Shown in pieces: positions 1 to 6,962 of a stretch of 26,206 bases of DNA. The stretch covers positions 1 to 26,206 of the forward strand of contig JAIQGB010000048.1 in the NCBI GenBank assembly GCA_020072905.1. Direction: 5' to 3'. The notes under the pieces were generated by a model. That model ran no database searches. It was given only the letters and a program-made list of their open reading frames with translations, and was not told the DNA's origin. The stretch comes from Terriglobia bacterium. Lineage in GTDB: Bacteria; Acidobacteriota; Terriglobia; UBA7540. The translations under genes were made by a program, and so were the position numbers. Position 1 is the stretch's first letter. Each line of letters starts with the position of its first letter.

Positions 1-92
1 TGCACTTGCGCGAGACCGAACAAGTCGACGCGGAAAAGCCGCCTCACGAGGTTCGCATGCGAACTCGCGCCAAGGCGCGCAGCAGCCAGTAA
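1..92 (+). CDS. pduD: Diol/glycerol dehydratase medium subunit, C-terminal fragment
   Basis: The open frame starting at base 3 reads HLRETEQVDAEKPPHEV..., then stops with TAA at 90-92. It aligns by eye with the end of the medium subunit of B12-dependent glycerol/diol dehydratase (DhaB2/PduD), whose tail as I recall it contains HIKETKHVVQDAEP. Only about 30 codons are inside the window, so the call leans on that short match and on the small-subunit gene 13 bases downstream, the normal gene order (large, medium, small). The medium subunit sits in the heterotrimeric enzyme that dehydrates 1,2-diols or glycerol to aldehydes. The symbol is generic: glycerol and propanediol enzymes cannot be separated from this fragment. 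Confidence 0.72.
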   Translation, partial: HLRETEQVDAEKPPHEVRMRTRAKARSSQ

Positions 93-105
93 GGAGTCAG
101 AGTCT

Positions 106-540
106 ATGCCGACTCCAGAAAAGGATCCTCAAGCCCCGGAGTATCCGCTCGCCGAGAAACACGCGGACCAGCTCCGAACCCCCTCAGGGAAATCCTTCGG
201 CGAGATTTCGCTGGAAGGGGTGCTGCAGGGTCGAGTTGAAATGGCGGACTTGCGGGTGACCAGCCAGGCGCTCGAGTGGCAGGCGCAGATCGCCGAGCGC
301 GCCGGGCGGCGTCAACTCGCGGAGAATTTCCGGCGGGCTGCGGAATTGGTGGACGTACCGGAAGAACGCATTCTGCAAATTTACGAAGCCCTGCGCCCGG
401 GGCGATCGAGCTCAGACGCCCTCTTTGCTCTCGCCGAGGAACTCGAGAAGGACTACCAAGCAAGCCGCTGCGCGAGACTTCTCCGAGAGGCAGCGGAGGC
501 ATACGCTCGCCGGCCCATCTCCTCAGACCAACATCGATAG
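106..540 (+). CDS. pduE: Diol/glycerol dehydratase small subunit
   Basis: This 144-residue protein is the small (gamma) subunit of adenosylcobalamin-dependent diol or glycerol dehydratase, which converts 1,2-propanediol or glycerol to the aldehyde. The family hallmarks are all visible: YPLAEKH near residue 13, TPSGK at about 25-29, an ISLEGVLQGRV segment, then QAQIAERAGR, LAENFRRAAEL and VPEERILQIYEALRP, ending in an LREAAEAY helix. The length is close to the glycerol-dehydratase type (about 141) and shorter than PduE (about 173), but length does not settle substrate. The ATG at 106 is preceded by AGGAG at 92-96, overlapping the stop of the medium subunit, so the two are probably translationally coupled. 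No reactivase gene follows; the operon appears to end here or to keep its other genes upstream. The symbol pduE is used generically. Confidence 0.9.
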   Translation: MPTPEKDPQAPEYPLAEKHADQLRTPSGKSFGEISLEGVLQGRVEMADLRVTSQALEWQAQIAERAGRRQLAENFRRAAELVDVPEERILQIYEALRPGRSSSDALFALAEELEKDYQASRCARLLREAAEAYARRPISSDQHR

Positions 541-988
541 CTGGCGATTCCGGGAGCCCGCTACAATTTCGACCGACTGTAACCAGTGGTGACCAGGACG
601 CCGACGGTGCCACCGGCGCGGTTGAGCTGGACTTGGCCTCTCTCATCCCACAGAGGCATTCGCGCTGGAGGACTGCGAGGTGGTAAGCAGCATGGGGCTT
701 GCCAATCTCCTGCAGCAGACTTCTTCAACCCATTCAAAATGCTATAGTTATGTAGGGTGGGAAGACCGTTGCCGACCATTCAACCGGACGGGTGTCCCCC
801 GTCGCGAAAGGCGTCTCAAATCGAGGCAGAGAACTAGGGCCCTTTAATGATGCAGCGCCGACGGTCGATACAAGGAAGCCCGCTCAGAGGTTCTCCCTGA
901 GCGGGCGGTGGTTGAGCAGAGCGCCGGAGGCGCTCGGAGGGTTCGAATTCGTCATCCAGCGCGATCCCGTGCGACAAGGGCTGAATCG
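541..988. other. Gene-poor spacer with several hairpins
   Basis: No convincing protein gene lies here; the open frames are short, compositionally odd and lack ribosome sites. The stretch contains an extended -10-like TGCTATAGT at 740-748, a 6-bp hairpin at 787-803 (GACGGG/CCCGTC), an 8-bp palindrome AGGGCCCT around 835-842, and a perfect 10-bp hairpin at 878-906. It separates the dehydratase genes (plus strand) from the minus-strand signalling genes, so both transcripts converge on it. Confidence 0.6.
878..906 (-). terminator. Probable terminator hairpin after the GGDEF-like gene
   Basis: GCCCGCTCAG (878-887) and CTGAGCGGGC (897-906) form a perfect 10-bp stem with a 9-base loop. Read on the minus strand it is followed by TTCCTTGTAT, a modest T-rich tail, and it lies about 80 bases past the stop codon of the minus-strand gene at 989. 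On the plus strand no T-run follows, so I favour the minus direction. It could also serve both converging transcripts. Confidence 0.55.
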
Positions 989-1780
989 TCAAGCGCGTGA
1001 CGCACCGTCGGTCAGGACCGGCTCGGCCTCCGTCCCAGGCGGCTTAAGCCGATGCTCGGCGAAGAACAGACGGACGGCCTGCTCGATTCCCCACGACGTC
1101 TCGGTGTGCTCCGGATAATTGATCACCTGGATCTCGGAGGTAAACCGGTCGCTGGCGCCCGAGGCGTCATGGAGACCCTCGGCCAAGCGATCGGCCACAC
1201 GGTATGCGGCGCATGAGCCCGCGCCGGGCAGCAGAATTCCGAAGACGCCCGCCGTGAAGAGATAGATGGAGTCTTCCCGTCGCAGGCGACGGATCATCGC
1301 CTTGGCGGCATCGCCAAACGCCGCCGAGACCTCATTTTGATCGCTGAACTCCCGCGAGGCAGCCAAGCGGACAATGACCAAGGAAAGCGGCTGGCCAGTG
1401 CTCGAGGCGCGCCGGACCTCCATCGGCAGGCGGTCCTGGAAGTGGCTGAACTCCGGCAGCGTATTCAGCAGGTCGCTGCTGGCTTGGTGGCGCAGAGCGA
1501 CATTCCGTATCTGCTCTTCCAGGAGCTGCTTACGCAGATTGCGCATCGTCAAGTGACGATCCAACAGATAGGCGACGAGCAGGATCGAGAGGCCACAGAA
1601 TCCGAAGAAGACTTTTCGGAGAGTGGACCCCTCAAGCACGACGGGCTCGGAAAACACGGTGGGGTACATCAGCAGGGCCATTCCCCCGGCAAGGACCGTG
1701 ATGGTCGTGACCGCCAGGATCCAGAGCTGGAACTCGCGTTGGTCCAGGCTCCTCGGGTCGACGTGGTCAAAGATGTGCAT
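989..1780 (-). CDS. Membrane protein with degenerate GGDEF-like domain
   Basis: This 263-residue protein has two predicted membrane helices (about residues 20-39 and 56-74), a charged coiled segment (about 76-100) and a C-terminal domain that follows the diguanylate-cyclase fold pattern: a DRLPMEVRRA helix, the LSLVIVRL strand, then RREDSIYLF-TAGVF-GILLPG. The signature position reads TAGVF (about 176-180) instead of GG(D/E)EF, so catalytic residues are absent and cyclase activity is unlikely. It may bind a nucleotide or act as a structural or regulatory partner. The ATG has a strong ribosome site (AAGGAGAGG, six bases upstream). It lies 110 bases downstream of the REC-PilZ gene on the same strand, so the two could share a transcript, with a hairpin between them. 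The stop is followed by a terminator-like hairpin. Fold assignment is by motif only. Confidence 0.75.
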   Translation of the reverse strand: MHIFDHVDPRSLDQREFQLWILAVTTITVLAGGMALLMYPTVFSEPVVLEGSTLRKVFFGFCGLSILLVAYLLDRHLTMRNLRKQLLEEQIRNVALRHQASSDLLNTLPEFSHFQDRLPMEVRRASSTGQPLSLVIVRLAASREFSDQNEVSAAFGDAAKAMIRRLRREDSIYLFTAGVFGILLPGAGSCAAYRVADRLAEGLHDASGASDRFTSEIQVINYPEHTETSWGIEQAVRLFFAEHRLKPPGTEAEPVLTDGASRA

Positions 1781-1834
1781 CGTCTTACCTCTCCTTCAAC
1801 CGCACTTCGGTTCGGTGTCGTCTTTCCAAGGTTC

Positions 1835-1860
1835 GTGGTCTGTAATCGGTCACAGACCGC
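1835..1860. repeat. Inverted repeat between REC-PilZ and GGDEF-like genes
   Basis: GTGGTCTGT (1835-1843) and ACAGACCGC (1852-1860) can pair over 9 positions (one G-T wobble) around an 8-base loop. It lies about 30 bases past the stop of the minus-strand REC-PilZ gene and about 55 bases upstream of the next minus-strand start. No T-run follows on either strand, so it may be an operator, an attenuator or an mRNA-end stabiliser rather than a classic intrinsic terminator. Confidence 0.4.
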
Positions 1861-1890
1861 TCGTGGTTGCGTTCCGGACAATCGGATCGG

Positions 1891-2583
1891 CTACCCCTCG
1901 GTTCGCCCGAAGATGTAATCCCGGATGGCCTCCACTTCGTCGGGCTCAACCGCCGTGAATTGCACGGCGCTGCGGTCGGGGGGATCTTGGCGGAGCACCT
2001 TGGCCAGCGGCCTCAGGGGCTTATTGCGGTTGGGCATGCAGAATTCCAACCGCAACACCTGCCCTTTCTCGGCGCCCCCGGAAGGCTCGATGAGCATCCC
2101 GCCTTCTCCGACGTTGATGCTCTCGGCCTTGAATGTTCGCTCCGGGGGTTCACCTACCGAGCATTCCACCGCGGTGACGTAGGGCAGCCGCGCGTGCTGT
2201 CTTTTGTCGCGGAGGATAGCCCCCCGCATCGCGCTGAACAGCCCAGTCGCTCGCTCGCGCGTGAAAGGCTTACCCAGAAAGAAAGTGACCCCGGCTCTGA
2301 ATCCCTGACGCATGGTCTCGACGTCATCGTAGCCAGTCAGCATGGCGACCGGAACTTTGGCGTTGATGGGCGATTTCCGGATGCACCTCGCCAGTTCGAA
2401 TCCGTCCAGGTTGGGCATGCGCGCGTCAAGCAGGAAGCCGTCGAAGACCTCACTGTTGATGCGTTGCATAGCATCCCGACTGTCCACTGACGTGGCCACT
2501 TCCATCCCCATCGGCTCAACAAGAGCCTTGATCACCTTCAGGATTTGCGGCTCGTCGTCGACGGCCATAATCTTGAAATTCAT
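1891..2583 (-). CDS. Response regulator with PilZ output domain (REC-PilZ)
   Basis: This is a 230-residue cytoplasmic response regulator. The REC domain (about 1-122) shows the acidic pair in MAVDDEP (D9/D10), phosphoacceptor D53 in LLDARMPNLDG, the conserved threonine in MLTG and K105 in GKPF. The C-terminal PilZ domain (about 125-228) starts with RQHAR, which fits the RxxxR c-di-GMP binding motif. The second motif reads NVGEGG where (D/N)xSxxG is expected, so the serine is replaced by glycine. The likely role is coupling a phosphorylation signal to c-di-GMP binding, perhaps for motility or surface behaviour. I chose the ATG at 2583 because GTGGGAAG lies just upstream and the protein then begins directly at the receiver strand; an upstream in-frame start at 2655 adds an Arg/Gly-rich stretch without similarity. 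No cognate kinase is adjacent on this strand. Confidence 0.88.
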   Translation of the reverse strand: MNFKIMAVDDEPQILKVIKALVEPMGMEVATSVDSRDAMQRINSEVFDGFLLDARMPNLDGFELARCIRKSPINAKVPVAMLTGYDDVETMRQGFRAGVTFFLGKPFTRERATGLFSAMRGAILRDKRQHARLPYVTAVECSVGEPPERTFKAESINVGEGGMLIEPSGGAEKGQVLRLEFCMPNRNKPLRPLAKVLRQDPPDRSAVQFTAVEPDEVEAIRDYIFGRTEG

Positions 2584-3148
2584 TAGTGATTCTTCCCACC
2601 CCGTTCGTTTACGGAACCGATTCTCCGATCCCCAACCCGAACCTTGCCGGGGCAATCACCGTGCCATTCGGCTCGAGCCGACGTCCCAGGTCGTCTTCTC
2701 ACTTGGGTTCAATCCCCCGGAGACGGACGGGGCAGCCGCGTTACCTCACCAGGGCAGAGCTAGCGAATTGATTCAAAAGGTATTGTTGGGTCTGGTGCAG
2801 GTGAGCTAGCAGCCAGCCTCGAAAACTTGCGAGAAGTGACGTTCCCGGGTTCTGTAACTCCCGGAGGACTCAGATTAGACCGTCATAATGCTTTTGCTGT
2901 CCGAAACCTAGGCAAGAATCTCATCCCCGATACAACCGGGCCCTGGGGGCATACTGTCATTGGGGATAGTCGGGAGGGGCGGTCCGCGTCATGTGAGGTT
3001 CTCCTTTGTAGATTCTGCATATCGGGGAGGTGTAAACGGAAAGTCGAGGGCGAGGAAGGAGGGTGAGAGAAACCTAGCGCACTTTGCGGGAGAGTGGGGA
3101 GTCTCGAACGGCGGAAGGCACGAGCTGATCGTTGCCGGTGATCGATAG
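2584..3148. other. 565-base spacer, no gene recognised
   Basis: Open frames here are short and do not look like protein. The stretch separates two minus-strand genes and should hold the promoter of the REC-PilZ gene, but I see no convincing -35/-10 pair. A 9-bp imperfect inverted repeat, ATCCCCGAT (2923-2931) and ATTGGGGAT (2959-2967), encloses a GGGCCC palindrome, so part of the stretch could fold. No T-rich terminator is visible after the gene ending at 3149. Confidence 0.5.
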
Positions 3149-4525
3149 CTATTCCGACCCTTGACCTTCGTTCTGGGCGAGCAGGCGATAGAGCGTGGCG
3201 CGGCTGACGCCGAGAATCTCCGCTGCCTGCACCTTATTCCCGCCCACGCGCTCCAGGACGCGCAGAGCGTGACGCCGCTGAACCTCTTCCAGGGTGATGA
3301 GTTCGTCTTCTTCCCCCGCAGCTTTGGGGACGGCCATCTGGAAGCGCTCGGGGAGATCTCGGACATCCACTGCGTCGCCATCGACCATCATGCAGGCGTG
3401 GCCGAGAGCGTTCTCCAGCTCGCGGACGTTTCCCGGCCAGCTATACCGCGCCAGGACGGCCTGGGCACGATGAGTAAGCCGGGCAAGGGGTTTGTTATAT
3501 TGTCCTGAGAAGCGTTCCAGGAAGTAGCGCTCCAGCAGCGGCAGGTCTTCCTTGCGATCAGCGAGGTGAGGCAGCCGGATTTCGATCATGCAGAGTCGGT
3601 AGTAGAGATCCTCGCGGATTTTCTTTTCAGCCACCGCCGCCGCCAAGTCGCGATTGGTGGCGGCGACGACGCGCATGTCCACCTTGCGCGTTACCGGGGA
3701 GCCGACGCGCTGGATTTCTTGATCCTGCAGAACTCGCAAGAGCTTGGCCTGCGTCGCGAGCGGCATCTCGCCGATTTCATCGAGGAGCAGGGTACCCCCG
3801 TGGGCATATTCGAACATGCCGATCTTGTCCTGCGTAGCTCCCGTGAAAGCACCCTTCACGTAGCCGAACAGTTCGCTTTCGAAGAGTGTTTCCACAACCG
3901 CCGCGCAATTGCAGACCACAAAGGGGCCGGATGGGGTGGGGCTCAAGCGGTGCAGGGCGCGCGCCACCAGTTCCTTCCCGGTGCCGGTCGAGCCCGTCAC
4001 CAGGACAGTGCGGAAGTGGGGCGCGACGCGCTGGACACGCGCGAAGACCTCCAACATGAGCGGGCTCTTTCCTACAATTCCCTCGAATTTTGAGGCTTCG
4101 AGGAGCTCGCGTTCGAGTTGGCCCGCCCGCTGTCTCTGGCGGGCGTCGGCGATCAGACTTCCGATTCGCTGGCGCAGTTTCTCGATGGAGATGGGCTTGG
4201 TGAGGTAGTCGCAAGCCCCCTTCTGGATGGCCTCGACGGCGGAGTCGGTCGAGTAGTGCCCCGTCAGCAGGATCACATCGATGCTGGGGTCGATTTCCAC
4301 GACCCGCTCCAGCACCTGCATGCCGCTCAGCTTGGGCATCATCAAGTCGAGGATGGCGATTTTCGGGCGGCGGCGGAGAATCAACTCCAGCCCTGCTTCC
4401 GCGTCGGAGGAGGTGAGGATTTCAACCCCCTCCTGGGTCAGGGCGATTTTGATCAGGTCCAAGGTGAGAGGATCATCGTCGACAGCGATCAGGGTAATGG
4501 GGGCAGCATCAGGAGTCTTGGTCAT
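3149..4525 (-). CDS. NtrC-family sigma-54-dependent response regulator
   Basis: This 458-residue protein has the full NtrC layout. The REC domain (about 10-125) carries VDDD near residue 15, phosphoacceptor D60 in ILDLMMPKLSG, LLTGH, and K110 in LTKPI. The AAA+ domain (about 146-375) has Walker A GSTGTGKE at 178-185, the sigma-54 contact loop GAFTGA at 225-230, Walker B LLLDE at 246-250 and WPGNVRELEN at about 363-372. The C-terminal Fis-type helix-turn-helix (about 412-452) contains NKVQAAEILGVSRATLYRLL. It should bind upstream DNA and drive ATP-dependent opening at sigma-54 promoters when phosphorylated. The ATG at 4525 starts right before the receiver; an in-frame ATG at 4663 would add 46 Cys/Arg-rich residues and looks unreal. 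No clear ribosome site precedes 4525, so the start is somewhat uncertain. The gene diverges from the HD-GYP gene across a 633-base gap. Cognate kinase and targets are not evident. Confidence 0.93.
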   Translation of the reverse strand: MTKTPDAAPITLIAVDDDPLTLDLIKIALTQEGVEILTSSDAEAGLELILRRRPKIAILDLMMPKLSGMQVLERVVEIDPSIDVILLTGHYSTDSAVEAIQKGACDYLTKPISIEKLRQRIGSLIADARQRQRAGQLERELLEASKFEGIVGKSPLMLEVFARVQRVAPHFRTVLVTGSTGTGKELVARALHRLSPTPSGPFVVCNCAAVVETLFESELFGYVKGAFTGATQDKIGMFEYAHGGTLLLDEIGEMPLATQAKLLRVLQDQEIQRVGSPVTRKVDMRVVAATNRDLAAAVAEKKIREDLYYRLCMIEIRLPHLADRKEDLPLLERYFLERFSGQYNKPLARLTHRAQAVLARYSWPGNVRELENALGHACMMVDGDAVDVRDLPERFQMAVPKAAGEEDELITLEEVQRRHALRVLERVGGNKVQAAEILGVSRATLYRLLAQNEGQGSE

Positions 4526-5158
4526 AGCCAGAGTCTGGAAGCGAGGTCGCTTAGAATCTCCGAAAACGCACGAACAAGTTCCAGCGAATCTCCTCCCTGC
4601 CCCAGAGTCCCCGCAACGCCCTTTGGGAACTTCCCCGCAAGCACTTCCATTCCCCTTGTACACGGCCGCTACGCCAAGGCCGGGGCAGTTCGGGGTGCGC
4701 CGGTGACTTTATTCTAGGTGAACATTACCAAAGAACAAATCCAGTCTGCAATCCCAGTCGGCAGAAAGCGACATTAAATTTACCTAATCGCGTGATTGGA
4801 TTTTCAAACAGTAGCAGGCTGCCGCGGGGCATTCGCGCGGGGATCCCGCGAGCGAGGCGTTGCGCAACTGCTGCCGGCACCAAAGCGTCGCCCTAATTCC
4901 CACTGTGGTTAGTTTTGATACACCTTTCCGGGGCACGGACAGGTTGCAGTTGCCGTGAACCGTACACCTGCCTTTTGGCACCTCTAAGTCGTTTGTTCGC
5001 AAAGCACATGAGATTCTTCAAATGAATTTGCCGTGGGCCGTCGTGTGCTTCTGAGGTTATCGCCACTACCTTCGCGAAGTCCATCGCCGGATCATGTCGC
5101 TCGCGGTTCGGACAAACTGGCGGAATGGGACGCAGGGAGAGGCCACGAGGGGGACAAG
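4526..5158. other. Divergent intergenic region between NtrC-type and HD-GYP genes
   Basis: This 633-base gap must hold the promoters of two divergent regulators. I see no convincing protein gene. It contains a 6-bp hairpin CGCGGG/CCCGCG (4836-4850, 3-base loop) and a perfect 10-bp palindrome CTTCGCGAAG at 5070-5079, about 80 bases ahead of the HD-GYP start, which could be an operator. The stretch 4700-4800 is visibly AT-richer than its surroundings, as expected for promoter DNA. No good sigma-54 site was found. Confidence 0.5.
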
Positions 5159-6280
5159 ATGAAGGAACGGATTCTGGTGGTTGATGATGAGCCGAGTGTC
5201 TGCACCCTGTTGAGCGAACGGCTGGGCCAGAACGGCTACCAGTGCCGGACTGCCTTGGGTGGTGAGGAAGCCCTGGAATTGTTGGCGAGCGAGCAGGCCG
5301 AAGTGGTGATCTCGGACCTGCGCATGAAAGGTATGTCGGGGATGGCTCTCTTGGAGCAAGTCCACAACCAATTCCCCCACGCAGCGTTCATGGTGGCCAC
5401 GGGCGTAGACGATATCCAGGTCAGCATCGAGGCTATGAAGAAGGGGGCTTGCGATTATCTGGTGAAGCCCATCCAACTCGACAGCGTGGTGTCGAGCGTG
5501 GAACGTGCCCTGGAAAAGAAGCGACTGGAAATTGAGCTGGAGAACTACCGCCACAATCTGGAATCCATGGTCGAGCAGCGCACGCGCCAGCTCCAGGTGG
5601 CGATGAGGCGCATTGAGCTGACTTACGACGAAACCCTGGAAGCCCTCGGCGCGGCGCTTGACTTGCGCGACACCGAGACGGCTGGCCACTCCCAGCGGGT
5701 CAGCCGGTATGCGCTCGCGATGGCCAAGACGATGGGGTGCTCGGACGATCAGCTCAAGCAGATTCGCCGCGGCTCCTACCTCCATGACATTGGAAAGATC
5801 GGCATCCCCGACTCGATTCTGCTCAAGGAAGGCAAGCTGACTCCCGGAGAAATGACCGTGATGCAGAGCCACGTCCGCATCGGCTACGACATCGTTTGCC
5901 GGATCGCCTTCCTCGCCGGCGCGGCGGAGATCGTTCTCACGCATCAGGAACGTTACGACGGGACGGGTTACCCACAAGGCCTGGTCGGAGCGGAAATCCC
6001 TCTCGGAGCCAGGATTTTCGTGGTCGCGGACACGCTCGATGCCATGACGTCCGACCGCCCCTACCGCCGGGCTCTCCCCTTCGAAGCCGCCCGAGACGAA
6101 GTCCTCCGCGAGTCGGGCCGGCAGTTTGACCCGGAGGTAGTTCAAGCGTTTCTCAAGATTCCCGAAAACGCGTGGGAAGAAATCCGAGCGGAGGTCGCCG
6201 GCCACCGGCCCACGGCACTGCGCAGTGCCATCACCGCCGCTCTTTCGGATAGAGTGCCGACAAGCCCGGCGGCAAATTAG
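5159..6280 (+). CDS. REC-HD-GYP response regulator, c-di-GMP phosphodiesterase type
   Basis: This 373-residue RpfG-like protein joins a receiver domain to an HD-GYP domain, the family that hydrolyses cyclic-di-GMP. In the REC part, VVDDEP lies at about 8-12, phosphoacceptor D53 in ISDLRMKGMSG (a lysine where proline is usual), and a lysine in LVKPI. A helical linker (about 115-155) leads to the HD-GYP domain. There the metal-binding set is largely present: H177 in AGHSQRV, H209-D210 in HDIGKIGIPD, H238 in QSHVRIG, and HQERYDGTGYP at 262-272. The family usually has a histidine pair where this protein has H262-Q263, which may affect metal loading. The ATG at 5159 follows GAGGGGG with good spacing; the reading frame extends upstream to 5033 but without similarity. 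The next gene starts 64 bases downstream on the same strand, so co-transcription is likely. Confidence 0.92.
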   Translation: MKERILVVDDEPSVCTLLSERLGQNGYQCRTALGGEEALELLASEQAEVVISDLRMKGMSGMALLEQVHNQFPHAAFMVATGVDDIQVSIEAMKKGACDYLVKPIQLDSVVSSVERALEKKRLEIELENYRHNLESMVEQRTRQLQVAMRRIELTYDETLEALGAALDLRDTETAGHSQRVSRYALAMAKTMGCSDDQLKQIRRGSYLHDIGKIGIPDSILLKEGKLTPGEMTVMQSHVRIGYDIVCRIAFLAGAAEIVLTHQERYDGTGYPQGLVGAEIPLGARIFVVADTLDAMTSDRPYRRALPFEAARDEVLRESGRQFDPEVVQAFLKIPENAWEEIRAEVAGHRPTALRSAITAALSDRVPTSPAAN

Positions 6281-6344
6281 CGAAAGGCGCGTCGGGGTCG
6301 GCGATACGCGCCGGTGGGCTCCGTTGAACAGGAGACAAGGGTCC

Positions 6345-6962
6345 ATGAGAGTACTGATAGCCGAGGACGATGCGATCTCGCGGCGAGTGCTGGAGGTGTT
6401 CCTGCGCCGCTGGGGTTATGAGGTGGAGCCGGTGGAGAACGGGGACGCGGCTTGGGAGCGGTTGCAGCGGGAAGACGCGCCGAGCCTGGCGATCCTGGAC
6501 TGGATGATGCCGGGCATGGGCGGGGTGGAAATCTGCCGGCGCGTGCGCGAGTTGGGGCGGCCAACCTACGTGATCCTGCTGACAGCGCGGACGGGCAGCG
6601 AAGACATCGTCGAGGGGCTGGAGGCGGGGGCTGACGATTACGTGACCAAGCCCTTCAATCGGGAAGAACTGCGGGCGCGGGTGCAGGGGGGCAGGCGGAT
6701 AGTGGAATTGCAGCGCAGCCTGGCGGAGCGAGTCAAGGAACTGGAGCAGGCGCTGGCGCGTGTCAAGCAGTTGCAGGGCTTGCTGCCCATCTGTTCCTAC
6801 TGCAAGAAGATTCGCGACGACGGCAATTACTGGCGGCAGGTCGAGGCCTACATCACCGAGCACTCCGAAGCCGTCTTCAGCCACGGCATCTGCCCGGAGT
6901 GCTTCGATAAGTTCGTGAAGCCGGAACTGAACAAAATGAATGGCTCGGGAGGAACACCCTAA
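6345..6962 (+). CDS. Response regulator with four-cysteine C-terminal module
   Basis: This 205-residue protein has a typical receiver domain (about 1-115): AEDD near residue 6, phosphoacceptor D52 in ILDWMMPGMGG, LLTA, and K102 in VTKPF. A leucine-rich coiled-coil follows (about 118-147), then a compact module with LPICSYCKKIRDD, W163, VEAYI and FSHGICPEC. The four cysteines (C150, C153, C183, C186) in two CxxC pairs look like a metal-binding or redox site. I recall this tail from other bacterial signalling proteins but know of no assigned function. The ATG at 6345 is preceded by GGAGACAAGG. The stop overlaps the start of the giant kinase by one base (TAATG), so the two are almost certainly co-translated, and this protein is a natural partner of that kinase. 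There is no DNA-binding domain. Confidence 0.9.
   Translation: MRVLIAEDDAISRRVLEVFLRRWGYEVEPVENGDAAWERLQREDAPSLAILDWMMPGMGGVEICRRVRELGRPTYVILLTARTGSEDIVEGLEAGADDYVTKPFNREELRARVQGGRRIVELQRSLAERVKELEQALARVKQLQGLLPICSYCKKIRDDGNYWRQVEAYITEHSEAVFSHGICPECFDKFVKPELNKMNGSGGTP

Noticed and set aside
541..686. Extra gene overlapping the dehydratase small subunit
   Set aside because: The alternative plus-strand frame (276-686) is Arg/Ser/Pro-rich and overlaps a well-supported gene.
2695..2725. tRNA T-arm-like GGTTCAATCCCC
   Set aside because: No matching acceptor stem, D-arm or anticodon arm could be drawn around it.
4526..4663. N-terminal extension of the NtrC-type regulator from an ATG at 4663
   Set aside because: The extra 46 residues are Cys/Arg/Gly-rich without similarity, and the receiver domain starts directly after the ATG at 4525.
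4931..4948. Sigma-54-like promoter GGGCAC...TTGCAG in the divergent region
   Set aside because: The GG and GC dinucleotides are 12 bases apart, where sigma-54 needs 10, so it does not fit despite the look-alike boxes.
4998..5010. CGCAAAGC, reminiscent of a c-di-GMP-I riboswitch
   Set aside because: The rest of the riboswitch (tetraloop/receptor and the second conserved stem) is missing.
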